From: Bemisia tabaci
Taxonomy: Eukaryota > Arthropoda > Insecta > Hemiptera > Aleyrodidae
Direction: 5' to 3'
Length of the DNA stretch: 64,000 nt
NCBI RefSeq assembly: GCF_918797505.1
Contig: NC_092793.1
Span: 85,510,411-85,574,410 of the forward strand
A program made the translations under genes and the position numbers. Of this stretch, positions 1-14,200 are shown piece by piece. A model generated the notes under the pieces. That model was not told where the DNA came from, ran no database searches, and worked only from the letters and a program-made list of their open reading frames with translations. The first letter of the stretch is position 1, and every line of letters begins with the position of its first letter.

Positions 1-599
1 AAAATTTTAGCTCATTTTCAGAAGACAACGTGAATTTCAATCAAACTTGCCCGCCCCTCAAGGAGTCATTTCATGTACTTTGGAGGCACATACCTACAAG
101 GAAAAAAATGGTACGGTGTGCGTTTTGGTCCGATGAGGGGCTGCCAGCCTGTCTGTGACCTCCTGGAGATTTTGTTAAATAGGTAAATGTGTAAACGACT
201 AAGAGTTCCGTTCTTTGGTCCGCTTGGGGTACTCTATGACAGAAATGGAAACTGTCGTAGTGTGATAATTTCTTTTTCCACTGAAGAGGGGAACAAAGAA
301 GAGCTTTTGGAGGTTTTTGGCAAGAGGATGGTGACTTGCCCGGAGTCTCTTTACCCAAGTTTTTGGGTTTTTTGGAGTTTATATCATCTCATTTTTGCAA
401 GAAAACTGTTATTTTACCAAATGAAGTCCCGCACTTGTGAAGGAATTGGATTACATTTTACAATAAGGAACCATTACCTCTGGCTCTCCCATAGAAGCAC
501 ATATCTGCATAGGGAAACCAATAGCATGTATTCTGTTTCTAAAATGGACCAGAAATAGTGGCTCCTAATTGCAAAATGTAATCCATTTAATGCTTATAG
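1..599. other. no recognisable gene
   Basis: Both strands stay open for about 95-123 codons here (187-558 plus strand, 71-358 minus strand). Neither translation shows a family signature, and I see no convincing splice boundaries. I treat the frames as chance. Confidence 0.4.
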
Positions 600-843
600 C
601 TATGAAGTGGATATCTCCTTGCTGTGTAGCAAAGTTCCTCGGATCCGTCTTATTTTTTTATACCCTTGACTGTCATTTTTAATTAATCAGTTCAAAGCTA
701 TTTCGACGATTAATCATTAATTGTTAGATCGAAGAAGAAATTTTCTTCGGAAAGCTATGGCTGAATTGACTTTACAACTGAACTTGTGAGAGCATCAACT
801 GAGGCAAATTTTGCAGAAAGTTATACATGGTAAGTGATAATTA
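600..843 (+). repeat. dispersed first-exon-like repeat, copy 1
   Basis: This segment matches the 59,140-59,360 copy (same strand) and the 2,290-2,545 copy (opposite strand). All three share a core reading roughly NQFKAIST.NH, and copies 1 and 4 end in a GGTAAGT donor-like sequence. Here the frame is broken by stops. The left part also matches about 57,400-57,450. The parent sequence is not recognised. Confidence 0.6.
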
Positions 844-2289
844 TTTCAACGCTCTCTTAGTTTTAAAAAGAGATGAGTTTTAAAAATCAAAATCTACACA
901 ACTGTAGATATCCCTGAAAAGAAATACAATTGTAGAATCCCAAGAAAAGAAAAAGAAGAAAGAAAAGAAATACGAAGAAATTCAATGATAAATTGCAACA
1001 ACGGTAGGTACTTATTTCAAATTAATTGCTCTAAAAATTGTTCCTTCAATGAGTAAATAGGCAACATTCTCAACACTACAATGCAATAGAAATAATTTTA
1101 CCATGGAATTGAAATTCAAAGAAATGTGTGCAGCTGCTTGAGTAATAGAAGTTTGGAAATCAGGGCATTCAACAGCTTCCCAGACCTCATTAGTGTTACA
1201 ATCTAAAAATTGTAAGGATTAAAAGTGTCAAGCTCTCAAAATTTTTGTTCTCTGATTATCAAGAAGCCCTGCTAAAAATGTTCAGTGTCATTTTTATTTT
1301 TGTTTGTGAAAGGAAATTATTTTAAGATTTTTTGGCATTCTTGGTGTCCTCTGAGACTCTGAAAATTTTTGTACTTTATTTTTCATCAAATAATGAACAT
1401 TTTCATTGTAATTTTTGTCTATATTTAGGAGAGTACATTATTCGATGATTATCTTCAGTATGTATTAGATCTTTCCCCCAGCGACAAGGTTTACTGAAAT
1501 TTTATGAGATCTATATAGTTCTCATAGGTACTGACCTGCATCATGGTCATAGTATCATCTTTGAGGAGTAAATGAAAACAAATTATTTTCTCTTGGTTCC
1601 TCAATTCAGGGCTCTGATGAATAAACCCTGTTTGACAACAATGTTAGTGGGTAAAATTGCTCCCTCCAAAATCCTTTAAGCGGTATCAATTTAGTGGTAA
1701 AGTTATCAACGACCCTCATTGAATCTCATCTGGTTCACTGAATTTCTGAGGGATAGACAGGGTGACAGGTTCTGTAAAAGTTAGGAAATTAAGCCCTCCT
1801 CACTGTGAAAATATGTCAGGTAGTTTTGCTGCGGAGCATTGAAATTCCTTCTCCCAGTAAAAAAATTGGACTTTTCAGTTTAAAGAGACTAAACACTTAA
1901 AATTAAGTCAAGTAAAAACTTGAAATTTTTGTGAAAAGAATTTTTATCTGAGACACCTAATGTCAAAAGAGGACATTCCAAAATCAGGGAAAAGTTAGTG
2001 ACCACTACGCTTAAAATCCCAGAAAAGAATTTTCTGCGCATCGAAGTCATTAATTACACAATTTTCAGAAATTATGTTGAATTATTTATCAGCAGAGAAA
2101 TGAAAAGACTGAAAGTCTTTGAGGATGAACTTTGTGGATTGCGGTAAGTAGTTTCCCAGTTTGGCCATGGTATTGATATATTCGTTTCGTCATTAATCAT
2201 TATCAATAAAAATATCCCTATCTACCGTAAATGTTGGAAAACCAGTGTGCATGTAATCTGGTAATCCTTAATTAATCAACTGTAGATTT
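844..2289. other. AT-rich stretch, nothing recognised
   Basis: I found no coding exon, RNA gene or clear repeat boundary. There are only short purine runs such as those around 940-970. Confidence 0.4.
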
Positions 2290-2545
2290 CTTACCTGCTA
2301 AACTGCCTGATGAGTTGAAAAAAATGTTCACTTAGAGACAGATTCTTATGTCCTGGTTCATGCTTTCGTAAGTTGAGTTGCAATGTCAATTCCGTCGTAG
2401 CTTTCAGCAGAAAATTTCTTCCTTGATATAACGTTTGATGATTCATCGTTGAGATAGCTTTGAACTGATTGATGATGAATGGAACTAAAAGTGCCATTAA
2501 TCGATGAATCAGAGATCAAAGTAAGATGTGAAGCTATAAGAGCAG
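2290..2545 (-). repeat. dispersed first-exon-like repeat, copy 2
   Basis: Inverted relative to the copies at 600-843 and 59,140-59,360. On the minus strand the segment reads NQFKAISTMNHQ followed by an RNFL.KA.TELT-like stretch, and the frame stays open for about 68 codons. It may be a duplicated gene fragment or part of a low-copy transposon. Confidence 0.55.
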
Positions 2546-4610
2546 GGATCGTAACGGACAAAAGTGAACGTCTGTTCTACGTGTCTAAACTGAGACTTAT
2601 CTGAGAAATTTAGCGACACCACACAGAGGTTTTCACTTCGTAATAAAGCTTAAAATTATTTATCACTGGAGGAGTTTCTTTGGTAAATTAGCATGCTTAA
2701 AGGTACATCCTGACGTGGGAGAAAAACAATGGTATTGGTACCTGAGCGTAAGTATGTATGTCCTTGAGTGTTCACGTAGAAAGACTCTCAACAAACATTA
2801 AACAAGGAAACAAAACTGGACGAAGGTACTGTAATACCTAATTTACTTTAAAACTGCTAAAAGAAGAACCAAAAGACAAACCTCACTTATCTTAAATGTA
2901 TAAACACTTGGTATCGCGCAGAGCTCAGAAAAACCTTGAGCGAAATGGACTCATATCCGTAGAACTTGAGGAGTAAAAAGGCTGTAATGCCAGAAAAATG
3001 TGAGCTTCACGCTCTTAAATGGATTCAGGGTCTCATAATTTTAGTGAAGCGACTTTAAATCACTTGATTTGAACCAAAATGAAAAGAGAACAATGAGAGA
3101 GTAGAATGGTGAGGTTTTGAGTTCTAAGATTGGATATTCAGAATTCACTTCACGATGAGGCGATAAACTTCTGCTCCAGGTTGTAAAATACGATGATAAT
3201 GCTTGTCACAAACATTGTTGAAGTCGTAAATGGATTGAAATGATTGAAAGCAAATGATTCCGTATTGTATCGATCGTTTTTGTTGCTCTGTGAAACAGGA
3301 ACTAACCTAACATTCGTGGTTTGTTTTGTTGTTCCGCTGGTGAGATGCTGACTGCAGAGAGCACTAACATAATCACTCTACCGTGTGTATGTGTTAGTAA
3401 ATTCGGGTTTTACGATTTTTGGGACATAATCAAAGCTACAGCCTAAACGGTAAAAGTAAACCCCTACTCATATATAATTTTTAGAATCCTTATAACTTCA
3501 GGATGTTCCCTCGAAATAACCATAATTTCATTCCAGAATAGTGTAAGCGAGAAATTCAATGATAAACGTCAGCAGGTCGGGTCGCCCATTGCACCCGAAA
3601 AGCAGTTTAGACGCAATATTTTTCTTAGGATGCCTTGGTTATTAATGAAACTTAAACGCGCACTACACGGGAACATGACAATTCTTTTGATATAACATTA
3701 TATAGGGCTCCGATGTCTCGTATTCTCCATAGCTTTGACAGAGCGTGAAAATGGTCAAAGTGGATACTTTTTGCTATTTTAGGCACATATGCGTAATTAT
3801 CTCGTTTAATAAATCATCAACCTCCTTGAAACTCAACAGTTCGTTAGACGGGACCGAGACGCATCTTTAGACACCAAAATTTCTGAAATCCGTCGCTCCG
3901 TTGCTTTGAAAAGTTTACTGAACCGCAACTAAAAACCCAAATAAGCCAAGTTCGTGTAACTATGGTGTCGTTGCCTCGACCGGGCTGTGCTGTGCTGTGC
4001 TGTGTTGCCAATTGTTGGAGGATAGGTTACTTGCCCGGTGGTGGCTACCGCCACTCATGATAGGTGAAAACGTGCCCTCTTCTCAGCAACTGCCTTTGGT
4101 TTCAGTGTAGAATTCAAGAGGCCAACAATGTTGTGGGACCGCTCATAAGATACGGAACGCTGAAAATCAGATTTTTTGAACCCCTCTCCCCCTCTCAAAG
4201 CACCTGTAAAGCGGACTGCCTTTACTGACAAACTATGAAACTTATATTTAATCCCCACCCACTGAAATTACCGTTAAGTGGCGAATTTAGGATGAAAAAT
4301 TGACACCTTGTGTTGATTTTTTATAAATCTGCACTAAGCGCCCATTCCAATGTTACATCCTGTAACGCAGGTTCAGATGCCCCTTTTCTGCTTGAGAATA
4401 TTATATAAACTGCTCTTCATGGCTACTCTGCTAAAAAGTTGAGTACTGTGCAGTCTCCAAGATGAGAGGCCTTGAAGCAAGACAAAGGGAAAATTTACAA
4501 GGTGCAGAATTGTTAATGATGGGAGTCAGAGAGCTCTGAAGGAAGGTTACAAACAAGGTTCTTAGAAAGTATTTGATAGCCACGTACATGTTTCCAGAAT
4601 AAATTATCAC
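2546..4610. other. no gene recognised; short CTGTG tandem run
   Basis: The only structure I noted is a (CTGTG) run of about four units near 3,984-4,007. The rest is unassigned AT-rich sequence. Confidence 0.4.
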
Positions 4611-4822
4611 CTTTCTCCAAAAAATCTTCCCATACACTCTTTGTCATAAAGGTTGCATTCACTTGCTATCATAGCAACATCAAAGTGATTTGTGCAATCC
4701 AGGGTAAACTCATACAATTTCATCATGTGTTCCAAGTATTTGAGGAAAAGGTGGACCATCCCTTTTACACCAATTTCCAGGAATAGCAAAACGGAGATGT
4801 GATTGAAGCTCCTTATTTCCAT
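4611..4822 (-). CDS. candidate coding exon, function unknown
   Basis: An open minus-strand frame begins at an ATG at 4,822 in a good initiation context (ACCATGG) and runs 71 codons to a plausible GTGATA donor at 4,605-4,610. A second acceptor-like sequence, a T-rich tract ending CTAG, lies just upstream at 4,849-4,858. The peptide is leucine-rich and helical in character, with an NHFDVAMIASEC stretch, and I do not recognise its family. It lies about 200 bp past the stop codon of the C2orf69 homologue on the same strand, so it would have to be the first coding exon of a separate gene or chance. A second frame across 4,431-4,637 is also open, which weakens the case. Confidence 0.25.
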
Positions 4823-5020
4823 GGTAATTTTCCTCAGCTCTCTGACTACTAGATGAAAAAAAATGGTGAAGTTAGCTACTATTTAAATATTACAGGACTA
4901 GTTAAGAAGGGTAAAGTTAAATAAGATTAACATTTAAAAATAAAAGCTTTGAAACCATTGGAAAGCTTGATTATTGCACTTTGAGAATAGCTTAGACAGG
5001 AATCCAACGGGTCTAGCAGC

Positions 5021-5223
5021 TTATAGTTGAGGCGTTTTGAAAACCGACAGTACTTCAAAATGGATTGACAAGTCTGTCGGGTGATTCTCAAAATGAAACA
5101 CTCGCTCAATGGGAGCACCCAGCCTCTTGAGCATGTTGCTGAATGTTTTCTCTTCTTTTCGAATCCATGGGCGTCTCTTGTCACAAATCTGATATGGAGT
5201 TACATGAACATGAATTCGAATAT
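5021..5223 (-). CDS. C2orf69: C2orf69 homologue, exon 5 (C-terminal)
   Basis: The acceptor TTTGCAG lies at 5,224-5,230. Two bases complete the split codon 237, then 66 codons follow to TAA at 5,021-5,023. The exon carries the HVTPYQ motif, RRPWIRKEEKTF and a C-terminal FEVLSVF stretch, matching the end of the family. Confidence 0.92.
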
Positions 5224-8200
5224 CTGCAAAAGCAATATAAACTTGTCAAAGAATTTGATGATTCCAAAAAATTGATCATTTTTGACATGGAATAATGCAT
5301 CGTCAAACATGGAATTGTATGGCTATAATTCTATATCTTATGCAAAAAATTTAGGAATGCAGCATAAACGGAAAATGTTTACAAAGGCAGGGAACATTTG
5401 GAGAACTCAGCGTTTATTGCCCATTTTTTAAATTTTTGATTATGAAAATTTAATAGATTTTTACTGAGGCCATCGCTAGAGAAACAACCTACTGCCAAAA
5501 AAGGTGTCTTGAGAAAAAATGTCTCAGTCAAAGAATAACAGGCAAAATACACAGTAGGAAAAATTTGGATACCTCGATGATTTCATTACTTCATCAGTTT
5601 AAGATGAGAATACAGCCATAGGCCTTTTACAGCGTTTGATACATGATTATTGGTTACACTGGTCAAAACAGATAAATTTACCTGCAGTGTATCAACTGAT
5701 TCCTGGTAGATTCTTAGCGCTGATTCCAAAAATAATCACCATTTATGTGGGTCAACTCGATTTTGCTCGAAAAAATCGGACTTATCCCTAAAAATCGAGC
5801 TTTTCCAGAGAAAAGTCAATTTTCCAGAAAATCTGTGCACGATGGAGAAAACCTAGGTCATTTTCGGACAGATTGGCCAAAATTACATAAGAAACAAGAA
5901 TTACATGCCTATTGAAGTTTCCTTTCTGTTCCTAATATTGAGGTTTTTCCAAGCAAGTGGTCCTTCCCGGCCATGGAAGAGCATGTGAAGCTCATCCAAT
6001 TGTTTTGCGTTGGAAAGGAACGGAAAACACTTTTTCTCAGGTAGCAAGGTGGGTAATTTCCACACAATTTTTCCCGCTGAAGCCGAAAATGAATTTTGTT
6101 TTCTTCTAAAATCTTCGGAAAATCAAGTTCTTGAATGGATGGGACTTTTTAGAGCTGGAAGGCGCAATAATTGGAAAAATCAATTTTTCTAAAATTTGGT
6201 AAATTTTTTAAGAAAACGAAGGTCATTTTCGACTTCAGTGGCAAAAATTGAGAGGGAATAACTCGACTTGATACCTGAGTAAAATGTTTTCTCCCTCCTT
6301 GCCGAGGCAAAACAATAGAATGAACTTTACATGGTGCTAAATGGCCAGAAAGGAGCACTTAAGGGCAATTATTTTTGTTGCAGACATTACGTTCTATACC
6401 TCAACCTGTACATAAGTTGGTCTGCTCATCGCGAAAAATACAACATTTTTCAATGACTGAGTAATGTACCTTACTCCCTATCATGTTGCAAATTTCCGTT
6501 TAAAAAAATTGTATACAAAGCAAGATACAGGTCAATGAAGGCTGTTGTAGAAGTTACAAAAAAGACCTCTCATTTTTGAGGACCTTACTTTGACTTTAAT
6601 TATTATAGAAACTATTTACTTCATCAAAATTCTAGTTGGTCTCATCGAGTCTTCTTTTCAATCAAGTGTCCATCTCAAATAAAGTTTCTATGATTTTGTG
6701 GGGACATTGCCATTTTTATGGTGTTGCGGATGATACAAGGTTTTGTTGTGGACGGTATAGCCATAGAAAGAGCCTCCCAAAAAGTGGCCCCTTTTTTGAA
6801 ACTCGGGGATTTCATTCGTATGCGGCTTAAATGAAACCTTATGATGAGACAAGCCTCCAATAAAAATTTTAGCTTGAGTATACGTCTGGTTTCCAAGATA
6901 CAGAGTTGCAAAGTTTGCATATTTAAGCTTTAAAAATTCGCATATTTTCAAACATCTTGCTTTAAAAAACAACTTAATTGGATATAATGTGTTATTTTGT
7001 GACATTTTACCTGCAGTCAGTCTTATCTTTAAATCAATATTCTTATTGATACGGTAATACTGCTGATTCTCTTGATACAACGTTGCAAAGTTGGCACAAA
7101 AGACCCATAAAAATTGCTCATTTTTGTAAGTTTCTGAATGAAAAAACGAACTTGTTGATCACCAAAAGATCTGTGTATGGTGTTTAGATGTAATTTTATA
7201 ATATGATAAGTCTTCTGTATAGGCCTTATTGCGAGCGTAAGTACAGATTTAATGATACAGCGTTGCTAGGTTTATACATTTGAGCTTTAAAAATGTTTAT
7301 ATTTCTTAGTTCTGAGTTTAAAAAGCGACTTTCGTGGATCTTATTTAGAATTTGAAGCATGAAATCTACCAAATGTGTCATTTGTAGCTCTATGTTTGTA
7401 TTCAAACAGGGATACTTTGATTGGTGGTGATACAGCGTTGCCAAGCTAACAACATTAAACTCTCGAAATTATTATTTATGCTAGTTAATGTCAATGGTGT
7501 CATACCCTATATTAAGGAAAAATGTTGAGGGCTGATGTCAGTTCCAAGTGACGATTGGTATTCGCAAAAATACTATAGTTACGTTTATTAATACTTTTTT
7601 CCAACAATAAATAATAAAATTATTTTAAAATAAAGATGCCTCCAATAATTGATAATTTATTTTGGTTTTTTCATTGTATTTTTTAATTTTTAATTGATTT
7701 TTTTAAAAAAAAATTTCAATACTTTTAATTTTTTAAATCTTTTTTTAGAAACAGTGGAGGTACTCAATTTTGCAAGGCATAATGAATGTATTCTCTAGCT
7801 CAAGATTTATTTATACTTAAAAATCTCGAAAAATTCCGTATTCTATGTTTATTTTTTCATTTTACTTAAAAAAGGTCAAACTGGCAACTATCGTGAGGCA
7901 TAATTTGTTGGATTTTGAAAGCAACGCTGACGCTGAGTATTTCATTGAGCATGGCAAAGTCTCTTGAATTTGATTTTGAAATTAGATAATTATTGGAAGT
8001 ATCCTAATTTTATTATTATTTTATTTGATGATTAAATGTTGAGAGAAAAAAAAGGAAAAATTGGCAACAAAGCCATTTTTTACACCGACCGTCACTTAGA
8101 ACTAACTAGAGTCCTTGTATTTTGCTATACAATATCGAAAGATGGTTGATCGAAGTTTTCTTTAATAGGAGAATAAGAGAAAATACATTTTCAGAGATTT

Positions 8201-11200
8201 AGGAGGTAAACTACGCAACGCTGTGTTACTTGAAATTATTGTAGCCTTTTATCAATGCAAACCGTGCATTCACGAGTACCACTAAGGGTTAATTTTATCC
8301 CTCAAAATGCAGTTTGATATTTACTAAAATTGGATTTTAAACAAGAAACTTAAAAATATGAGCATTTTTAAAGCTCAGAAAGGTAAACTTGCAACGTTGT
8401 ATTACCAAAACAGGGGTCATGCATGAGCTAAAACTTTTTATGAAGTCTTTTTTTTATCATTATGCTTCATTTACACTTTGTTTTGATTGTAAAGTTCACT
8501 CTGATGTTGGTTTTAGGAAGATAATATTTGAAAATATGAAGATTTTTAAGCTTAAATATGCAAACTTTGCAACGCTGTATCTTGAAAACCAGACGTATAC
8601 TCAAGCTAAAATTTTTACTGGAGTCTTAGGTCATTATAAGGTTTCGTTTAGGCTACATTTGAATGAAATCCCCAAGTTTCAGAAAAGGGGCCATAAAAGG
8701 TCCTTTTTTGGGAGGCTCTTTGGACCTAAAATAGGCTTTAACTCTTGCAGTTTATAAAGAAATTGAAACAAAAGGTAACAGCATGAAGTAGGAAAGCCAA
8801 TTGTCACAACGATACATGGATTTCACCTTAAATTCGATACGAATAGCTGTCAAAATCTTTTCCGAAGTAAATATCTGAGGTGATAGTAGGGCCGAGTTTC
8901 CACCTTTAAAATTCAACTTAAAAATAAATTTCAGCACAAATTATTTAGGAAAATGAACAAAACGGCAAAAGTAAGAGGTGTTACATTTGTCATGAGTAGA
9001 AAAGTACACCTTTTTAGAAAAATACAGGGTGTCCCAGACTACCTGTATAAGGCTATTTCCTCAGTTATTTTAGTTCGGACGAAGTGGGGGATGGTGGAGG
9101 TGAAAGGGAATTTGACCCCAAGGAATCTGAATTTCCCTCTCAAAGCCCCTCCTGCAACCCTTGGTGGATGATAAAATGAGGGTCCTTAGTTTTAAAAAAG
9201 GGTGTCTGCCATAATTTTGAAATAATTCCATCGAAATTAAACAGTGCAAAAATTTTTAACCCAGACCAACACCAAAAATCCAAAATTGGCCAAGTACGCT
9301 GAACAGAAAATTTTCTCTGAGTTTATCACCACATACGAAAACATTTCCTAATAATAAGTTGAAGAAATCACGAAAAAATTATTTTCACAGGTATCGATAG
9401 AAAGCAGCAATGTGCGGCATTCCCGATGTAGGCCCTCCCACGTTCACTATAGTAATGCTGTTATATTAGGAGCCGCAGAACAGACACAGCAACTGTGCAG
9501 TTTAACGCAAAAATATGTTAAAAAAAAGGTGCAATTAATAAGTAAATTGCACTTGAATGCACATCATCCGGACAACTTTATCAAACATTTAAGAAAACAA
9601 TAAGAAAAGTGTTACCGGAATTAACTTTAAAATTGAACACACTTTACATGTGAAAATAAAGTAAAACATAATAGGGCTGCTGCAGTGTGCCTGTTTTTAA
9701 ATTAAGAGCCGATCCAACAAGTTAAATGTGAGATTACCTCTAGCTAGAGCCTTGTAGCGTCCTCTATGTTACAGACGTTATACTTTTTCACCTTTGTATA
9801 ACATGATAACTGAAGTATCTAAATATGTCCTGATACTGCTGGAGTATCAATAAAGAATGTGTCCTACCGTTCACCAATGGGCCTGTTGCAAACTTTTGCT
9901 AGAGCAAAAATAAGAGTTGCTTCTTATTGAAAATGTCTCAAAAATCACGATGAGCGCATCAGCAAAGTGTGAAATGCACTCATAACTTCACAATCTGCAT
10001 TTGAAATTTGCGTTTTTTTGAGCTTCCTGCTTCAAAAAATGATACCACGGCACAGGTGAACGTTTAGCTGGAGGAGTCGTTCCATCGTCAGCAATATTCT
10101 TCATAGCCGACGCTTCCGCAGTTCTGTGCGTAATTTGAGGAGAGATCAAGGTCAATCAAGGCGGGCGAGGAAAATATGAACGTAAACACGCCAATAGTTA
10201 TTGGTCTTATCCTGGTCATGTGTTATCTCGTCCCGTCACACTTGTTTTGGCGGATTGGCGTCGGCCACGATGAATATTGCCGACGATGGAACGACTCCTA
10301 TAGCAAAATGTTCACCTGTGCCGTAGTATCGTTTTTGAAGCAGGAAGCTCAAAAAACCGCAAATTTCTTACGCAGATTGTGAAGTTATGAGTGCATTTCA
10401 GACTTTGCCGATGCGCTCATTGTGATTTTTGAGACGTAATCTATAAGAAACGACCCTTATTTTTGCTGTAGCAAAAGTTTGCAACAAGCCCATTATAAAC
10501 CTCTAAACTAGCTACTGCGTTAAATGGTATCAAGTTTAATAGCTTTTCTGCTGCAGACGTTACATTTTCACATGCCTTAACAAAATAGGAAAAAATATTG
10601 TTTACAATTGAACTTTTCTGCTTTTTAAAGGCTGTTTGATATTGTTGAGAAATTTAACTCTAACTCCATTTGGTTGTAAATCTTATAGATGCAATGTGCA
10701 GAGAAAAAAAATCACTCCAAACATAATCCTGAAAATCACTGGGCTAAACATGCCTTCAGAAAAACTAGAAAATCTTACGAATCCATGAACTTGAGATGAA
10801 AAGAGAGCTCATTTCATTAAATTGAATATTTTTTCTATCCTGATCACAAAAGTTTACCATGCACAAGTAAAGTTGATTTTTTAACCTCGAGGGTTACGTT
10901 TAGAAATAATTGTCCTTGTTTGGAAAAACCCCGATATTAGGAACAGAAAGAAAACTTTAATAGGCATGCAACACAAAGACTCCGCTGTAATTTCGGCTGC
11001 TAATTCCGAATATGACCTCAGTTTTTCTCCATCTTGCATAGATTTTCCAGAAAATTGACTTTTCTCTGAAAGAACTCGATTTTTAGGGAAAAGTCCGACT
11101 TCATCAGGGAAAATCGAGCTGACCCACAAAAACTAAGGTCACTTTTTATCTGGAATCAGCACTGAATATTTGCTAGGAATCAGTTTGTACATTTTAAACT

Positions 11201-14200
11201 TAAAAAGGAAAATTTTGTTGAGCAAAGTTATCCTTGAATTTTTGGTCTGCAGATTCGCAAAAAGACCTTGATTTCTTCCTAACAAGTACCGATTTCCTGG
11301 CTAATTTACTTTTCCTTGGAAAAGGCTGTTTTTTGAAGGCAAAGGGTAAAGGAAAAGAACTATGGTCATTTTCGGACTCTCAACCAATGCTCACAATAAC
11401 ATAAAAATCAATTGGTCATGCTTCCAGTTTTACTCTTCCATCCTCACCAAATCATGATATCTTATTTGTGTTATTTTAATTACTTTTATAAGATATTTTC
11501 ATTCTGTAAGGCTCTATTTTTTACTATTCAGATTCTATTTTGGCGTTGAGTATGTCGTTGTAATAGAGTCAAATAATTGAGCCGAAATGCTTTGTTACAG
11601 ATATCTTAATAGCTTCATAGGTGGGTCTTTATAGAGCCCTGTATTAGGTTAAACCTGTTTTGTTTATATTTTATAAGTTATATATGTATATTCTGGTGAC
11701 TAGTTCTTCTATCATCTAAATATGGAATTTTCTATTAGACAAATTTAGATTTAATCATATTAGTTTATTTAAAAAAGCTACGGTGTTCATATATGGTTCA
11801 AGGATTGCTGGATTTCCTCTTTTTCTGGGATTCACAATTAAATGAGTAGTAATTAATTTTTTTTGATATCTTGGTTTACAATTTTTGATTAGATTAATAA
11901 TTTCAATTTCACTTTTATCAGTCTATTTTTATTTGCAGATATTTTTGTTGTTGTTATGATAGTGTTTGGTAGATGAATAGGGCTATATAGGGCGTACAGT
12001 ATAGGGCTATGTTTACTCTTTCTTGTGATGAAGACATATTTTCAATAATTCTGCCACCATTTTTGTTTCATAGGAAAAGTCCTTCTGATACCGTAAGTAC
12101 ACAGAGAAATGTGAATTCTTGATAAAAAAAAACTTTCTCAGCCATGTTGGTTAGCCTCAAAAGTCTAATGCAATACTGCAAAATGGGATTAAAAAGGAGG
12201 AGACAGTGGATTAACAAGACTGACTTAGGCCGTGTTTATACAGCATTTGACTCTTGATCGCGACGCGATTGCGCTCATTTGATCCAAGACTGCGACTAGA
12301 CTGGGATTTGATGCTTGTGTTTATACAGGGTTAAACTCCCTCGCAACTCAATTTTAATTTATCAACAATACTGTTGGGTCATGGTGGCAGTGCATTATGT
12401 CTTCATCTGACGAAGAAGACGTGCTTTTGCTATGGGCGGTGAATAAGCATCGTCGTTTTCGTTGTTATAGTGAACACCCTTTCAATACAGAAAATATTAA
12501 AAAAAGTCAGTATTTAAGTTTTTTGTTAGCATAAAATGCATTCCGTGGGTTTCAGAGGCATGGCCGAGCCTCCACCAGTTCCACAAGCTTCAGGGCTTCC
12601 TCTTCAGAGGTCATTATACTAGCCAACCTCTAAAAATCTTTTTTATTTTATTAATAAACCACCTTTTTTAAAAAAGATGAAATAGTTTTCGTCCGTTCAC
12701 TGCACCAAGCAAGACGAGACTGATCAAGAGTCGAGTCGGAGTCTAGAGCACAGAGTCTCGTCACAGACCGCGACGCGACTGAGATTTGATCGTCAAATCT
12801 CAATCGCGTGCGAGTCGCAACATGTATCAACATGCTCATTCAACTCCATGTGTTGTGCCGAGTCACAGTCTAGTCGCAATCGCGTCGCAATCAAGAGTTC
12901 AATGCTGTATAAGCACGGCCTTACAGATTGTTTATCGTAGAAAATGGCCAACTAGCGCCAAGGAGATGCTAAGTTTGATAGAATCGCAATTTTTAAACAA
13001 TAAGAAGCACACATCCTTCCTCCCTACAAGGTACTCAAATATAAAATGAATAAGCTATAACACAAAAAGGAATACTCACTAAGTCTTGTTAAGGTTTCTA
13101 GTAAACTCCGAGAAGTGATCCAGGTGTTTTTGACACCAGCATGGCCACCTTCTAACCAGTACATGTCTGTTATGTTGGAAACAAGCCTCATCATGGTTGT
13201 GTCATCTGGTGTTAGTGTCTTCATATAGTGGAACTCATATAGAAATTGGTTGAGAACTACGCAGCCTTTGCTGAATCCTACCAAAGTGATTGTTGCTTCA
13301 TCTAAATGCGGCTCTGATTTCCAATTCTACAAGACAAAATATAAAATAAAAGTAAGAGAGCAAAGCATAAACATCATACAGTGAAAGTTCAATTTTCCAG
13401 ATCCACAATTTGAAAAAATATAAACAGGAAATATACTGGCTTTTGGAGTGAGAAGTCATCAAGTTACGTAGTTATTTTATTTTCTCCAGTTGGCTCGTTT
13501 AGGTGGTTGGATCTCTACTAAAGGATGCATTTCTGTTATGGGAGCCATTATCAGGCTTCTTACAAAAATTGACAATAAATAAAAATAAGCATTAAAAATT
13601 AGTTGAAACATTACAAACTGGCTAGAATCGTGAGTCGGTTTTGAATGTTTTCACTGTATTTGGTGGGCTTTTTTTATTGTGTGAACAATGAGATTCCCCC
13701 TTCCTTTTTTTTTACTAGCTCCAAAGAGATAATTCCAGTAGTTTGATGGAAGTCCACTCTCATTTTCCAATATGGCTGTGGAGCTCTTGCATGCCTGTAG
13801 GATTTGCGATTCATTTGGTGTTCTCCGGTAAAATTTCGCGAGAAACACGATGGTACCACTGGTTACCTCGCGTTTCTCTTCATTTCAGATCGAGCAAGGT
13901 CGGGGATTGCAGGAATGGAAGGGAATCAACCGGAAGAAATCCGATATTCATCGTCTTGAAGCCTCCTTGGCCTCAACGGTGTCCCACTTCGAGAGTCACC
14001 TCCCTAAAGCATTGACCCCAATAACAATAATAAGTATTTAGCCAAGGAAAAAAGCCAAAACAAATTATAAGGGTTGCGCAACGCCTGAAACAACCCCCCC
14101 CCCCCCCCCCCGAGTTACCATTTTCTTTGCAATGATAAAACTAAGCTAAAGCTTCAAAAATTTAGAACAAATGCTTGGGTACTTTGAAGGAAAATAATTG

